Positions 26,230 to 35,112 of a stretch of 64,000 nt of DNA are shown here, in pieces (position 1 is the first letter of the stretch; the number at the start of each line of letters is the position of its first letter). The notes beneath the pieces are model-generated. The model saw nothing but the letters and a program-made list of their open reading frames with translations. It did not search any database and was not told the DNA's origin. The stretch covers positions 806,001 through 870,000 of the forward strand of contig NZ_CP062005.1 of NCBI RefSeq assembly GCF_014840935.1, read 5' to 3'. This DNA comes from Halomonas sp. YLGW01 (lineage in GTDB: Bacteria > Pseudomonadota > Gammaproteobacteria > Pseudomonadales > Halomonadaceae). Position numbers and translations under genes: made by a program.

Positions 26230-27200
26230 ATGTGTCCGACGAGGTGATCGTCATTGGGATGGTGGCCATCGCCGTCTTCCTGCTGATGCAGAGCTTCCTG
26301 GTGCCGGCCTTCGGCGAGAATCGCCAGACCCGCAAGCGACTCAAGAAGCGTCTGCGCTCGATGCAGGGGGATCGGCGCCCCGGCCAGATATCCCTGGTGC
26401 GGCGCAAGTACCTGCGCGAGCTGTCTCCCCTCGAGCGGGCGCTCGAAGCCTTGCCCGGGATGGAACACATCGAGCGCCTGGTCGAACAGGCAGGCAAGGA
26501 AACCCCGGCCTATCGCATCGTGCTGTTCTCTGTGTGTCTGGGTGGCATGGTCGGAGTGGCGGGGGTCTACCTGCTGCCGATTCCCGCGATGGGCGTGCTG
26601 ATCGGGCTGCTGGTGGCCAGTGTTCCCTTCCTTAGATTGCGGCTGGCACGCACTCGGCGGTTGGCCAAGTTCGAGGAGCAGTTGCCGGATGCCTTGGTGA
26701 TCATGGCTCGCGCCCTGCGAGCCGGGCATCCTTTCAGTGATGCCATGCACCTGGTCGCCGAGGAGATGGCCGAGCCCCTGGCCGGGGAGTTTCGTACCAC
26801 CTTCATGGAAATCAACTACGGCGGCGAAGTACGCACCGCCATGCAGGGGCTCCTCGAGCGGGTCGAGAGCGTGACGGTGATGGTCTTCGTGACCTCGGTA
26901 CTGATCCAGAAGGAGACCGGCGGCAACCTGGCCGAACTGCTCGATGGCTTGGCCAAGGTGATTCGTGAGCGTTTTCGCTTCCATCGCAACGTGCGCACTC
27001 TCTCGGCCCAAGGCCGCATGGCGGCCTGGATCCTGTCGCTGCTGCCGTTCGGGCTCGCCGGCGTGCTGTCGATCACCAGTCCGGATTTCATCCCGATGCT
27101 GACCGACAATACGACCGGCCGGCAGTTGGTGATGATCGCCTTTGTGCTGATCGTCATTGGCATCTTGTGGATGCGCAAGATCGTGCGCATCGACGTCTGA
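26220..27200 (+). CDS. tadB: Tad inner-membrane platform protein TadB
   Basis: A 326-residue T2SF-domain membrane protein. It has an N-terminal transmembrane segment ([20 protein letters not shown]), a central pair of helices, a T2SF core with [25 protein letters not shown] and [23 protein letters not shown], and two C-terminal membrane segments. It begins within the last codons of tadA. With TadC it forms the platform on which TadA acts. Confidence 0.95.
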   Translation: MELNVSDEVIVIGMVAIAVFLLMQSFLVPAFGENRQTRKRLKKRLRSMQGDRRPGQISLVRRKYLRELSPLERALEALPGMEHIERLVEQAGKETPAYRIVLFSVCLGGMVGVAGVYLLPIPAMGVLIGLLVASVPFLRLRLARTRRLAKFEEQLPDALVIMARALRAGHPFSDAMHLVAEEMAEPLAGEFRTTFMEINYGGEVRTAMQGLLERVESVTVMVFVTSVLIQKETGGNLAELLDGLAKVIRERFRFHRNVRTLSAQGRMAAWILSLLPFGLAGVLSITSPDFIPMLTDNTTGRQLVMIAFVLIVIGILWMRKIVRIDV

Positions 27201-27210
27201 GGAGGTGGTC

Positions 27211-28230
27211 ATGGAACGCATCAATCAATGGATGGCTTGGCTCGACGAGCAAGTCGCCGACCCGGTCATGATCGAACTGGGCTTCGCCACCCTGATGGGA
27301 CTTGCCATTTTCGCCCTGCTGGTGGCCCTGGTGCTGCTGATCATCGGCCTCTCGGATCCCCTGCGACGTCGATTGCGTGGCCTGGAAGCGCATGCGGAGG
27401 TGGCCGCCGCTGGTCATGGTTCGGGAACGTCAGGCGGTATCAAGGCCTCACCCTCTGTAGCAGGGGGGCTCGATCACTGGCTGGGGCCGATGGGCGAGAA
27501 GCTTGTTCCCAGCGAGGAAGAGAAGCAGCACAAGCTCGCTCAGCGCCTGCGCCGCGCCGGCAAGCGCTCACCGGGCGCGGTGAATGTCTTCTACGGAGCA
27601 AGGCTGGCGCTGACGGTATTGCCGGCCCTGGTGGTCATGGCCGTGCTGGTCCCGCTGACACGCCTGCCGATCTCTACCGCGCTGCTGGTCATGATGGCGG
27701 TCGCTATCGTTGGTTATGTGCTGCCGTCATTCTGGCTGGACCAGCAATTCAACAAGCGTACCCGCCTGTTGCGTCGCGGCCTGCCGGATGCTCTGGATCT
27801 TCTGGTGGTGTGCACCGAGGCAGGACTCGGGCTGGCAGCCGGCATCCAGCGCGTCTCCCATGAACTCGCCGTCAGTCACCCGGAGCTTTCCGATGAACTC
27901 AACCTCTTCGGGCTGCAGACCCGCGCCGGGATGGATCACAGGAGTGCCCTGCGTGACCTAGAGGAGCGGACCGGCGTCGAGGATATCCGAGGGCTGGTGA
28001 CCACGCTGCTGCAGAGCATGCGCTTTGGCACCAGCATTGCCGCCACGTTGCGTATCTATGCCTCCGAACTCCGGGATAAGCGTACCCAGGAAGCCGAAGA
28101 AAAGGCCGCCAAGGTCAGCACCAAGATGCTTTTTCCGCTGATCTTCTGTGTCTTTCCCAGCTTCTTCGTGGTCGCGCTCGGGCCGCCGTTGCTGGGGGCC
28201 ATGGAAGCACTGGCCCGCGCCGGCCAGTGA
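27211..28230 (+). CDS. tadC: Tad inner-membrane platform protein TadC
   Basis: A 339-residue second T2SF-domain protein. The start MERINQWMAWL at 27211 has GAGGAGGTGG upstream, ten bases after tadB; the longer frame inside tadB is rejected. T2SF signatures are LRRGLPDALDLLVVCTEAGLGLAAGI and LVTTLLQSMRFGTSIAATLRIYASELRDKR, followed by two C-terminal membrane segments (LIFCVFPSFFVVALGPPLL). It pairs with TadB. Confidence 0.95.
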   Translation: MERINQWMAWLDEQVADPVMIELGFATLMGLAIFALLVALVLLIIGLSDPLRRRLRGLEAHAEVAAAGHGSGTSGGIKASPSVAGGLDHWLGPMGEKLVPSEEEKQHKLAQRLRRAGKRSPGAVNVFYGARLALTVLPALVVMAVLVPLTRLPISTALLVMMAVAIVGYVLPSFWLDQQFNKRTRLLRRGLPDALDLLVVCTEAGLGLAAGIQRVSHELAVSHPELSDELNLFGLQTRAGMDHRSALRDLEERTGVEDIRGLVTTLLQSMRFGTSIAATLRIYASELRDKRTQEAEEKAAKVSTKMLFPLIFCVFPSFFVVALGPPLLGAMEALARAGQ

Positions 28231-28279
28231 ACCTCAGGGGGCTGCAATGCCAAAGACCGTCTACCGGGGAGATGTTCCC

Positions 28280-29224
28280 ATGAAAACGACTCATCGCATG
28301 ACCCGTATCGCCGCCGCCTTGCTGGCGACCAGCCTGATGGCCGGTTGCGCCAGTAGCCAGCGCAGCGGGGCCGATGACACCTATGCGGCGCTCTATGATG
28401 GCGAATCCACCACGGCATACAGCACCGCCTTCCCGGTGGCGAGTCCGCAAGAGGCCTATCGCAACGGCGATGCCGCCATGAACTCAGGCGATCCGGACCG
28501 GGCCCTGTTCGAGTATCTGCGTGGCCTCAAGATGGAAAAGTCGCCCCAGGCCGAGCCGCTCTACAAGATCGGCACCATTCATCACCGCCGGGATAATCAT
28601 CGCCTGGCCATGCTGGCCTACCAATGGGCGCTGGAGGTCGATGCCGGCTATATCGGTGCTAAGACCGGGCTCGGCATCGTCTATCTCCAGCAGCGTCAGT
28701 ACGACCAGGCCGCACAGCAGCTCCAGCCGGTGGTGGATAGCGGCAAGGCACCCTGGCAGGCCTTCAATGCCCTAGGGGTGATCGCCGATATCCAGGGCGA
28801 CTATGCCAAGGCGCAGGGCTATTACGAGCAGGGCCTGGCCGATAACCCGATGGTGCCGAGAATGCTGAATAACCTCGGCTACTCGCACTATCTGGAAGGG
28901 GATTGGCCCGCCGCACGGCAGGCGCTTCGCCAGGCGCTGGCCAACGATCCCGGCTATGAACTCGCTTGGCGAAACCTAGGCCTCGTCCACGCCCGGGACG
29001 GGGATTACGACTTCGCCATCGAGGCCGTCGCCCGCAATGGCGAGCGGGCCGAAGCCTTCAATGACATCGGCTATATCGCCATGGTCGAGGGGCGCTATGC
29101 CGAGGCCATGAACTTCTTCCAAGAGGCCATGCGCCTCTCGCCAGCCTACTACGTGACGGCCAGTGAGAATGCCAGGCAACTGGATCTGATGGTGCGCCGG
29201 GACAACGGACTTTTCGAAGAATAA
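28280..29224 (+). CDS. tadD: TPR lipoprotein TadD
   Basis: A 314-residue lipoprotein with lipobox SLMAGC near residue 23 and several tetratricopeptide repeats (for example YKIGTIHHRRDNHRLAMLAY, FNALGVIADIQGDYAKAQGYY, NDIGYIAMVEGRYAEAMNFF). TadD is thought to be the pilotin-like factor needed for secretin assembly. The start at 28280 has GGGGAGA upstream and gives a proper signal peptide; in-frame ATGs upstream at 28247 and inside tadC do not. It ends 28 bases before tadE. Confidence 0.9.
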   Translation: MKTTHRMTRIAAALLATSLMAGCASSQRSGADDTYAALYDGESTTAYSTAFPVASPQEAYRNGDAAMNSGDPDRALFEYLRGLKMEKSPQAEPLYKIGTIHHRRDNHRLAMLAYQWALEVDAGYIGAKTGLGIVYLQQRQYDQAAQQLQPVVDSGKAPWQAFNALGVIADIQGDYAKAQGYYEQGLADNPMVPRMLNNLGYSHYLEGDWPAARQALRQALANDPGYELAWRNLGLVHARDGDYDFAIEAVARNGERAEAFNDIGYIAMVEGRYAEAMNFFQEAMRLSPAYYVTASENARQLDLMVRRDNGLFEE

Positions 29225-29252
29225 TCCAGTGGGTGGATAGGGAGGGGGCATC

Positions 29253-29717
29253 ATGAATCTGGGACGATCACTTCACCGGCAGCAAGGCTCCGAGCTGGTC
29301 GAGTTCGCCATCTCGGCGACGGTCTTGTTTATTCTGCTGTTCGGCATCATCGAGTTCAGCGTGGCGCTGTTCGACAAGGCCACGCTGACCAATGCCACGC
29401 GAGAGGGTGCCAGGGAAGGCATCCTGTTCCGTACGGGGGAGCGTGCCTTGGTGGATATGGCGACCACCGAAGATCCGGTCATCGAGCAGGCCATCAATGA
29501 CTATGCCGAGGCCTTCCTGATCTCCTTGGGTGGCCCCGCCGATCTGGAGGTCAATATTCAGCGAAATGATCGCAACGGCAATGATAACTTCGATGCCGGG
29601 GATGACCTGACGGTCAGCGTCGACTATCCCTATCAATTTCTGGTGTTGCCGGGTTTCCTGGTCGGCCTAGGGGACGTGCTGACCCTTTCCTCTACCACTG
29701 TGATGCGGGCGGAATGA
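29253..29717 (+). CDS. tadE: TadE-like pseudopilin
   Basis: A 154-residue minor pilin-like protein. The N-terminus QQGSELVEFAISATVLFILLFGIIEFSVALFDKATLTNATREGAREG is the TadE signature, with a pilin-type Gly-Ser-Glu processing region for TadV. The C-terminal part is beta-rich. Its stop overlaps tadG by ATGA. GGAGGGGG precedes the start. Confidence 0.93.
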   Translation: MNLGRSLHRQQGSELVEFAISATVLFILLFGIIEFSVALFDKATLTNATREGAREGILFRTGERALVDMATTEDPVIEQAINDYAEAFLISLGGPADLEVNIQRNDRNGNDNFDAGDDLTVSVDYPYQFLVLPGFLVGLGDVLTLSSTTVMRAE

Positions 29718-30988
29718 TCATGAAGACTCGTCAGGGATGGCTACTTCGAGGGAAGGGCGTATCACCGGTTCGTCAGCGTGGTGTCTCGGTAGTGCTGATG
29801 GCGGTGTCGCTGTTCATGCTGCTGGCCTTCACGGCCCTGGCAGTGGATGGCAGTAACTTGTACGTGGCGCGCAACGAATTGCAAAATGCCGCGGATGCCG
29901 GTGCCCTGGCGGGTGCAAGAAGGCTTTACTTGGCGGACGGGAGCGCAGTCAACCCGAACGCTGATCAAATCGCCAGAGATGTCGCTACAGCCAACCATAG
30001 TCAAGGAAGTAGTGTGGAAGTTGTTAGAGCTGTGCGGGGACATTGGAGCTTCATCGATGGCACCTTCACCGCGAATGAATCGCCTGATCTAGAGCTAGTG
30101 GACCTGTTTGGCAAAAGCACCATGGAGCTGGATCTCAATACCGACTTCATCAATGCCGTGGAGGTCGTGACCGAGCGTAGCGCGACCCCGGTGGCGGCAT
30201 TTTTCGGCAGCATCTTCGGCTTCACAGGCTATGACGTTTCGGCACGCGCGGTGGCCTATCTGGGCTTCGCCGGCAGGCTCAGGCCCGGCGATGTCGACCA
30301 GCCGATCGCCATGTGCAGGGAAGCCATCACCACGCCAACGGGCGAGTATTCCTGCGATGTGGGACGCTTCATTCCCGAAGGCGATCAGACCGGGGGCTGG
30401 ACGAACCTCGAGCAGGGTGACAACGGCGCTAGTAATGCCAACGAACTGCGTGATCTGGTCAACAGCGGTACCGGCAATCCGGACGAGCTAGAGTTTGGCG
30501 AGGACATCGCGACCAATAATGGTCAGGTGCAGGCGGCCTTCCAGGCCTTCTATGACAATTGGGCGGCAATCACCAACAAGCAGGAGCCCTGGAATATGAC
30601 CCTGCCGGTGGTCGACTGTACCGATGGCATTGCCCCCGGAAACCCCCTGGTCGGAGCGGTGAATCTCGATGTGATCTGGGTCGTCAACCAGTCGAACAAG
30701 ATCAATGACGATGCTCCCTTTCAGATGGCGTTGCCTCCCGACGATAGCGCTGGCGTATCGCCGGGTACCTGGTCGAATGCCGACCCCAGTGGCGTGACAC
30801 GCTGGGATGATTTCGTTGATGCGATGAACCTGCGCGGCGAGAATGATGCGTTAGCGACCTATGCCAATGGTGGCTGGCGGCAGAAAAGCATCTACTTCCT
30901 TCCCTCCTGTTCTTACCAGGAGCCGACCGGAGGCACGGGAGGGGAGAACTACGGCATCCTGGCGCAGATTCCGGTGCTGGTGGATTGA
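29714..30988 (+). CDS. tadG: TadG-like pilus assembly protein
   Basis: A 424-residue protein whose N-terminus QRGVSVVLMAVSLFMLLAFTALAVDGSNLYVARNELQNAADAGALAGA is the putative Flp pilus-assembly TadE/G-like domain. The rest is exported and contains several cysteines (MCREAI, YSCDVG, VVDCTDG, LPSCSY) that may form disulfides. No clear von Willebrand A domain was found. It is the last gene of the locus; no separate tadF was seen. Local codon use around 29950-30120 is more AT-rich than in tadA-tadC. Confidence 0.85.
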   Translation: MIMKTRQGWLLRGKGVSPVRQRGVSVVLMAVSLFMLLAFTALAVDGSNLYVARNELQNAADAGALAGARRLYLADGSAVNPNADQIARDVATANHSQGSSVEVVRAVRGHWSFIDGTFTANESPDLELVDLFGKSTMELDLNTDFINAVEVVTERSATPVAAFFGSIFGFTGYDVSARAVAYLGFAGRLRPGDVDQPIAMCREAITTPTGEYSCDVGRFIPEGDQTGGWTNLEQGDNGASNANELRDLVNSGTGNPDELEFGEDIATNNGQVQAAFQAFYDNWAAITNKQEPWNMTLPVVDCTDGIAPGNPLVGAVNLDVIWVVNQSNKINDDAPFQMALPPDDSAGVSPGTWSNADPSGVTRWDDFVDAMNLRGENDALATYANGGWRQKSIYFLPSCSYQEPTGGTGGENYGILAQIPVLVD

Positions 30989-31040
30989 ACCGGTGGTGGG
31001 AAATGCCACGGAAATCGCAAGGCACGTATAGCATATCATC

Positions 31041-31080
31041 CGGGCCGCCCTCATTCGGGCCCGCCTGGCAGGGCGGCCCG
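31041..31080. terminator. Hairpin between convergent tadG and AraC-type gene
   Basis: An 11-bp perfect GC stem (CGGGCCGCCCT / AGGGCGGCCCG) with an 18-base loop. No U-run on either strand, so termination efficiency is uncertain. Confidence 0.5.
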
Positions 31081-31148
31081 CGTCGTGGCGTGGTGTATTG
31101 AGGGTGCGTGACGGCCCCGTCATGGCGCGGCGGCGGACGGAAGGTGAT

Positions 31149-32033
31149 TCAGCGGTGCATGGGTGGGGGCGTGAAGGTCGCTTCGGTGAGGTCGGCCTTA
31201 GCGCTGTCGTTATCATGCAGCGCCATGGGAACCGGTGCCACGGGTACAATGCTTAGGCGGTAGCGGGAGGGGGGCTTTCCGACATAGCGTTGGAAGGTGC
31301 GGGTGAAGTAGGAGAGGTCGCGGAAGCCTACGGTGAAGCAGACATCGGTGATCGAGACCTTGGGGTTGGCGAGCAGCCGCATCGCCTCGGCGATACGGCG
31401 GTGTACCAGATATTCCTGGAAGGTCTCGCCGGTCACGCGCTTGAACAGGCGACTGAACTGGAAGGTGCTCTGGCCACAAAGCTCGGCGACCTCGGCCTGG
31501 GCGATCTTGCGGTGGAGGTTCTGGTCGACGAAGGCGATAGCCCTCTCGAGTTGTGATTGATCGCTGCCCTGCCCGGTGAACCTCAGGCGTGCCTCGGGAG
31601 GGATGGTATTGCGGATGTCGAGCGTTTGACGTGACACTTTTTCGTCTCGGGCCGGCAGTCGCACGCGGCGCAGGGTCGCCATGACTTCGAGCAGCCGGGG
31701 AAAGTCAACCGGGTGCACGAAGTAGTCCCAGACCCGCGAGCGGAAGGCCCAGACGGCAAGGTGTTCCGAATGGGCCTGGGTGATCATCAGCAGCGGGACC
31801 GAGGCCTCGTCCTGTTTGGCCTGACGCAGGTCGGCCAGGCCCTGCTGGTCGGGGAAATCGTATTGGAAGATGGCGGCGATGGGGGGACGAGTCTTCATCA
31901 CCGGCAACGGGTCCTGTCCCGCAGGCACGACCTCGAGTCGATAGCCGGCGCTTCGCAGGGCGACCAGGTAGTCATCCTCGGGGGCCTCCTGGAGGTTCCT
32001 TTTCACCACCAGCACATAGTCATGCGTATCCAT
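31149..32033 (-). CDS. AraC-type regulator with degenerate receiver domain
   Basis: A 294-residue protein. Residues 1-~125 have the layout of a response-regulator receiver, but the phospho-acceptor position reads Gln in IFQYDFPDQQG and the conserved lysine is replaced by His in YFVHPVDFPRL, so it is probably not phosphorylated. The C-terminal ~100 residues form a two-helix-turn-helix AraC domain (AQAEVAELCGQSTFQFSRLFKRVTG, ITDVCFTVGFRDLSYFTRTFQRYVG). The ATG at 32033 has GGGAG upstream. It is convergent with the tad locus, a plausible target, but that link is positional only. Confidence 0.85.
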   Translation of the reverse strand: MDTHDYVLVVKRNLQEAPEDDYLVALRSAGYRLEVVPAGQDPLPVMKTRPPIAAIFQYDFPDQQGLADLRQAKQDEASVPLLMITQAHSEHLAVWAFRSRVWDYFVHPVDFPRLLEVMATLRRVRLPARDEKVSRQTLDIRNTIPPEARLRFTGQGSDQSQLERAIAFVDQNLHRKIAQAEVAELCGQSTFQFSRLFKRVTGETFQEYLVHRRIAEAMRLLANPKVSITDVCFTVGFRDLSYFTRTFQRYVGKPPSRYRLSIVPVAPVPMALHDNDSAKADLTEATFTPPPMHR

Positions 32034-32089
32034 ACGTCGAGGCTCCCTGCAGTCTGCGTCGCAATAAAATTGACTAGTATTGTACAATG

Positions 32090-32290
32090 TTACTGTTTGT
32101 GTGTTTATTGTTGGTGCTTAGTGAGCTGCGGCGAGATGAGAGCTTTTTAGTTATTAATTAATATATTAAATCTTAGGTAAATTCTAAAAAATTTTTCTTT
32201 TGATAAATAAGTATTAGATATTTAATTATATATAATTAGGTGAGGTTCTAAATATAATGACTAAATATACATTTAGTAACTAAAAGAATA
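32090..32290. other. AT-rich intergenic patch with inverted repeat
   Basis: Roughly 200 bases dominated by A/T (for example TTATTAATTAATATATTAA) between the divergent AraC-type and BaiN-type genes, in otherwise GC-rich DNA. It contains the hairpin ACTAAAT-ATAC-ATTTAGT (32260-32277). No coding potential is seen. It may carry promoters for both flanking genes and could be a site for H-NS-like silencing, or a remnant of inserted DNA. Confidence 0.6.
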
Positions 32291-32431
32291 GCCGTGTCCT
32301 GAGCTTTTGCCAATCGGCTTCTGGCCGCGAGGCATGTAGGTATTGGCACCTCTGTCTCATCTTGCCGCATGGTGGCAGCCGGCCACTCTGGTAGAATGCG
32401 CCGCACTTTTCGATGATCATCCCCCTGTACT

Positions 32432-32467
32432 CTGAACCTGATGAGTACGCTGAACCTGATGAGTACG
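32432..32467 (+). repeat. 18-bp tandem repeat before the BaiN-type start codon
   Basis: CTGAACCTGATGAGTACG occurs twice in tandem, then a third CCTGATGAG contains the actual start codon at 32478. The start codon context is therefore triplicated; no good ribosome site precedes it. Confidence 0.8.
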
Positions 32468-32477
32468 GTGCCCCCTG

Positions 32478-33659
32478 ATGAGCTCTCAACCCGACGTAGT
32501 AGTGATCGGTGCCGGTGCGGCCGGGCTGATGTGTGCCCTGACGGCCGGGTACGCAGGCCGACGCGTGCTGCTGCTCGACCATGCCAACAAGGCCGGCAAG
32601 AAGATCCTGATGTCGGGCGGCGGTCGCTGCAATTTCACCAATATGGCGACGGGGCCCGGCAACTTCTTCTCGGCCAACCCGCATTTCTGCATTTCCGCCC
32701 TGAAGCGCTATCGGCCAGAGCACTTCGTCGAGCTCGTCGAGCGCCATGGGGTCGACTACGTTGAGAAGGCGCCTGGCCAGCTGTTCTGCGCCGACTCTGC
32801 CAAGGACATCGTTCGCGTGTTGCTCACCGAGTGCGAGTGGGCCGGGGTTGAGGTTGCTCTGAAGACCCGGATCGATTCCATCGAGCGCCAGGGCGAGGGC
32901 ATGCGGTTGGAGACCTCCCGCGGGCGCATCGACACCGGGGCGGTCGTCATCGCCACCGGCGGCCTGTCGATTCCCAGCATGGGGGCCAGCGGCTTCGGCT
33001 ACGATATCGCCCGCCAGTTCGGCCTCGCGGTCACCGATACTCGGGCGGCACTGGTGCCCTTCACCCTGACTTCCCAGTGGAAGGATCGCGCCGCGGCCCT
33101 GGCCGGCGTCAGTTGCGAGGTGGCGGTCACCTGTCGCGACGGCGCCTACCGGGAACCGATGCTGTTCACTCACCGAGGGCTCTCCGGCCCCGCCATGCTG
33201 CAGATCTCCAGCTACTGGCAGGCGGGGGATGAGCTCGAGGTCGACCTGCTGGCAGGTGAGAACGCCTTCGAGGCCCTGGCCCGGGCGCGCCGGGAGACCC
33301 CTAGGCGGCGCCTATCGACCTGGCTAGGTGAGCGTTTCCCCAAGCGTTTTGCCCAGGCGCTCAACGACTGGTACGGCGAGGATGCGCCGCTGGCGGAGCT
33401 CTCCAACGCGCGCCTCGAAGGCTGGCAGGCCCGCCTGAACCAGTGGCGTCTCAAGCCCGCGGGCACCGAAGGCTGGCGCACTGCCGAGGTCACCATGGGC
33501 GGCGTGGACACCCATGCCGTGTCGTCGAAGACCTTCGCGGTCAATGGGTTGCCGCAGCTGCGGTTCATCGGCGAGGTGCTGGATGTGACCGGCGAGCTGG
33601 GCGGCTACAATTTCCAGTGGGCCTGGGCGTCCGGCGTCGCCTGTGGCCAGTCGCTTTAG
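32478..33659 (+). CDS. BaiN/YhiN family NAD(P)/FAD-dependent oxidoreductase
   Basis: A 393-residue flavoprotein of the HI0933/YhiN/BaiN family. The FAD dinucleotide motif is VVVIGAGAAGLMCALTAGYAGR, followed by the family signature AGKKILMSGGGRCNFTN. Further elements are IATGGLSIPSMGASGFGYDIA, LFTHRGLSGPAMLQIS and the C-terminal FAD segment FIGEVLDVTGELGGYNFQWAWASG. The physiological substrate in gammaproteobacteria is unknown; a gut homologue acts on bile acids. The start is judged from the family N-terminus, as the Shine-Dalgarno is weak. Confidence 0.93.
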   Translation: MSSQPDVVVIGAGAAGLMCALTAGYAGRRVLLLDHANKAGKKILMSGGGRCNFTNMATGPGNFFSANPHFCISALKRYRPEHFVELVERHGVDYVEKAPGQLFCADSAKDIVRVLLTECEWAGVEVALKTRIDSIERQGEGMRLETSRGRIDTGAVVIATGGLSIPSMGASGFGYDIARQFGLAVTDTRAALVPFTLTSQWKDRAAALAGVSCEVAVTCRDGAYREPMLFTHRGLSGPAMLQISSYWQAGDELEVDLLAGENAFEALARARRETPRRRLSTWLGERFPKRFAQALNDWYGEDAPLAELSNARLEGWQARLNQWRLKPAGTEGWRTAEVTMGGVDTHAVSSKTFAVNGLPQLRFIGEVLDVTGELGGYNFQWAWASGVACGQSL

Positions 33660-33750
33660 GAACAGAAAGGCAAGACGAGCCCGCGCGTCCTGGCGTCAGA
33701 GGGGCCGTGTCGCCCCAGTCCTACCGTGATGATGCTCAGGAGAGGCCGCC

Positions 33751-34770
33751 ATGGCGTTTGCGCTGCGACTGGATCGAGGCATGCAGGCCAACCTTAGGCG
33801 AATCTGCGATCGCCAACTGCGCAAGGCGCTTTCTGAGCTTTCCATCGAGCCGAGTGACCCGCGGCTTGCCGATCACGTCCATCAGGTGCGCAAGCGCATG
33901 AAGATGCTGCGTGGCCTGCTGCGCCTGATGCGAGACGTCATGCCTTCCGACATGTATCGCCAGGAAAATGCGGCCTTGCGGGATGCGGCGCGTGCCCTGG
34001 CGGGACTCCGCGACACCCAGGTACGCATAGAGACCTTCGATCGCCTGGTTCCGCCGGATACCCTGGCGACGTCGGCGCTTCATCTGGCCCCGGTGCGCCA
34101 GGCGCTGGTCACCGCGCGGGATCGGCGGCTGACCGCCACACCCCACCCGGAGGAGGGCGAAGCGGCCACCCTGACTCAGCTGGGCGCGGCACGTGCCGAG
34201 CTCGAGGCGATGCACGAGCGCCTGCCGGGCTGGCGGCTGAAAGGCAAGGGTTTCACGGCGGTCGCCGGCGGGCTGGAGAATGTCTATGCCCGGGGGCGGA
34301 AGGCCTATACCCAGGCCTATACCAAGAGCTATGCCCAAGCTTATGCCAGCGGTGACGATCGGCTTTTCCATGAGTGGCGAAAGCAGGTCAAGTACCACTG
34401 GTATCACGTCCGCCTGCTCGAGTCGCTGTGGCCGGTGGCCATGCGCGCCCGGGCCAGGAGCCTCGAGGCGCTGGGGGATCGGCTGGGGGAGGATCACGAT
34501 CTCACGGTGTTGCGTGCCGAACTGCCTCGCCTCGAGGGCGTCGGGGCGGAGGCGTTGGCGGAGCTTGAGTGGCGGGCGGCCCGTCGCCAGATCGCCTTGA
34601 GAGACGAGGCCCGGCGGCTCGGTGGACTGCTCCATGCCGAATCGCCCAAGGCTTTTCGTCGCCGTTATCGGCGTTTGTTTCTGGCGGGTGGCGACGTCCT
34701 GAGCGATGCAATCGGCCTGGTGACTCGCCGCGAAATGGACGCTGAAAATGACGGAGGGATGTTGTGGTGA
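33751..34770 (+). CDS. CHAD domain protein
   Basis: A 339-residue helical protein with the conserved histidine alpha-helical (CHAD) pattern: DHVHQVRKRMKMLRGLLRLMR, then ALAGLRDTQVRIETFDRLV in the first half and FHEWRKQVKYHWYHVRLLES, LGDRLGEDHDLTVLRAEL in the second. CHAD domains bind polyphosphate. Here there is no N-terminal CYTH triphosphatase domain, so it is a CHAD-only protein. The ATG has CAGGAGAGG upstream. A tyrosine-rich YTQAYTKSYAQAYASG repeat lies mid-protein. It follows the BaiN-type gene by 91 bases. Confidence 0.88.
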   Translation: MAFALRLDRGMQANLRRICDRQLRKALSELSIEPSDPRLADHVHQVRKRMKMLRGLLRLMRDVMPSDMYRQENAALRDAARALAGLRDTQVRIETFDRLVPPDTLATSALHLAPVRQALVTARDRRLTATPHPEEGEAATLTQLGAARAELEAMHERLPGWRLKGKGFTAVAGGLENVYARGRKAYTQAYTKSYAQAYASGDDRLFHEWRKQVKYHWYHVRLLESLWPVAMRARARSLEALGDRLGEDHDLTVLRAELPRLEGVGAEALAELEWRAARRQIALRDEARRLGGLLHAESPKAFRRRYRRLFLAGGDVLSDAIGLVTRREMDAENDGGMLW

Positions 34771-34794
34771 TGTGGCAGCGGTGCGATGGGGTGG

Positions 34795-35112
34795 CTACTT
34801 GATGGCGCGGCGCAGGCGCCTTGCCGTCATGGCCAGGCCGAAGGCCCGCCCGGCTAGTCGCCTGAGTCCCTTCGGTCGGCGGAGGCTTTGCCAGATCATG
34901 ACACCAGCAAGGCCATAGAACGGGGCCTTCCAGCGCTGCGCTGCATGGTAGAGCGCATCGATGCGCCGAGTGGCCTGCCGCCAGCGCTCGGCACTTACTA
35001 GCACATCGATACGCTGCTGCTCGATGCGGGCTTCAAGGAGCGCCTTGCGAGCGGCCAGGCTCTGCTTGCCGGCGCGCTGCCGGTCAACGGCACTAGTGGT
35101 CGGCGTGGGCAT
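34795..35112 (-). CDS. yqjK: YqjK-like protein
   Basis: A 105-residue basic protein with a helical N-terminal half and a short hydrophobic stretch (PFYGLAGVMIWQSL), ending in a strongly basic segment. It resembles the YqjK-like family and is the last gene of a yqjD-yqjE-yqjK operon, overlapping yqjE by 20 bases. Function is unknown; the operon is linked to stationary phase and ribosome association at the membrane in E. coli via YqjD. Confidence 0.75.
   Translation of the reverse strand: MPTPTTSAVDRQRAGKQSLAARKALLEARIEQQRIDVLVSAERWRQATRRIDALYHAAQRWKAPFYGLAGVMIWQSLRRPKGLRRLAGRAFGLAMTARRLRRAIK

Noticed and set aside
18542-30988. The whole pilus locus as a novel secretion system
   Set aside because: It is a recognisable Tad/Flp locus; only the AAA+ gene and the short lipoprotein are unusual.
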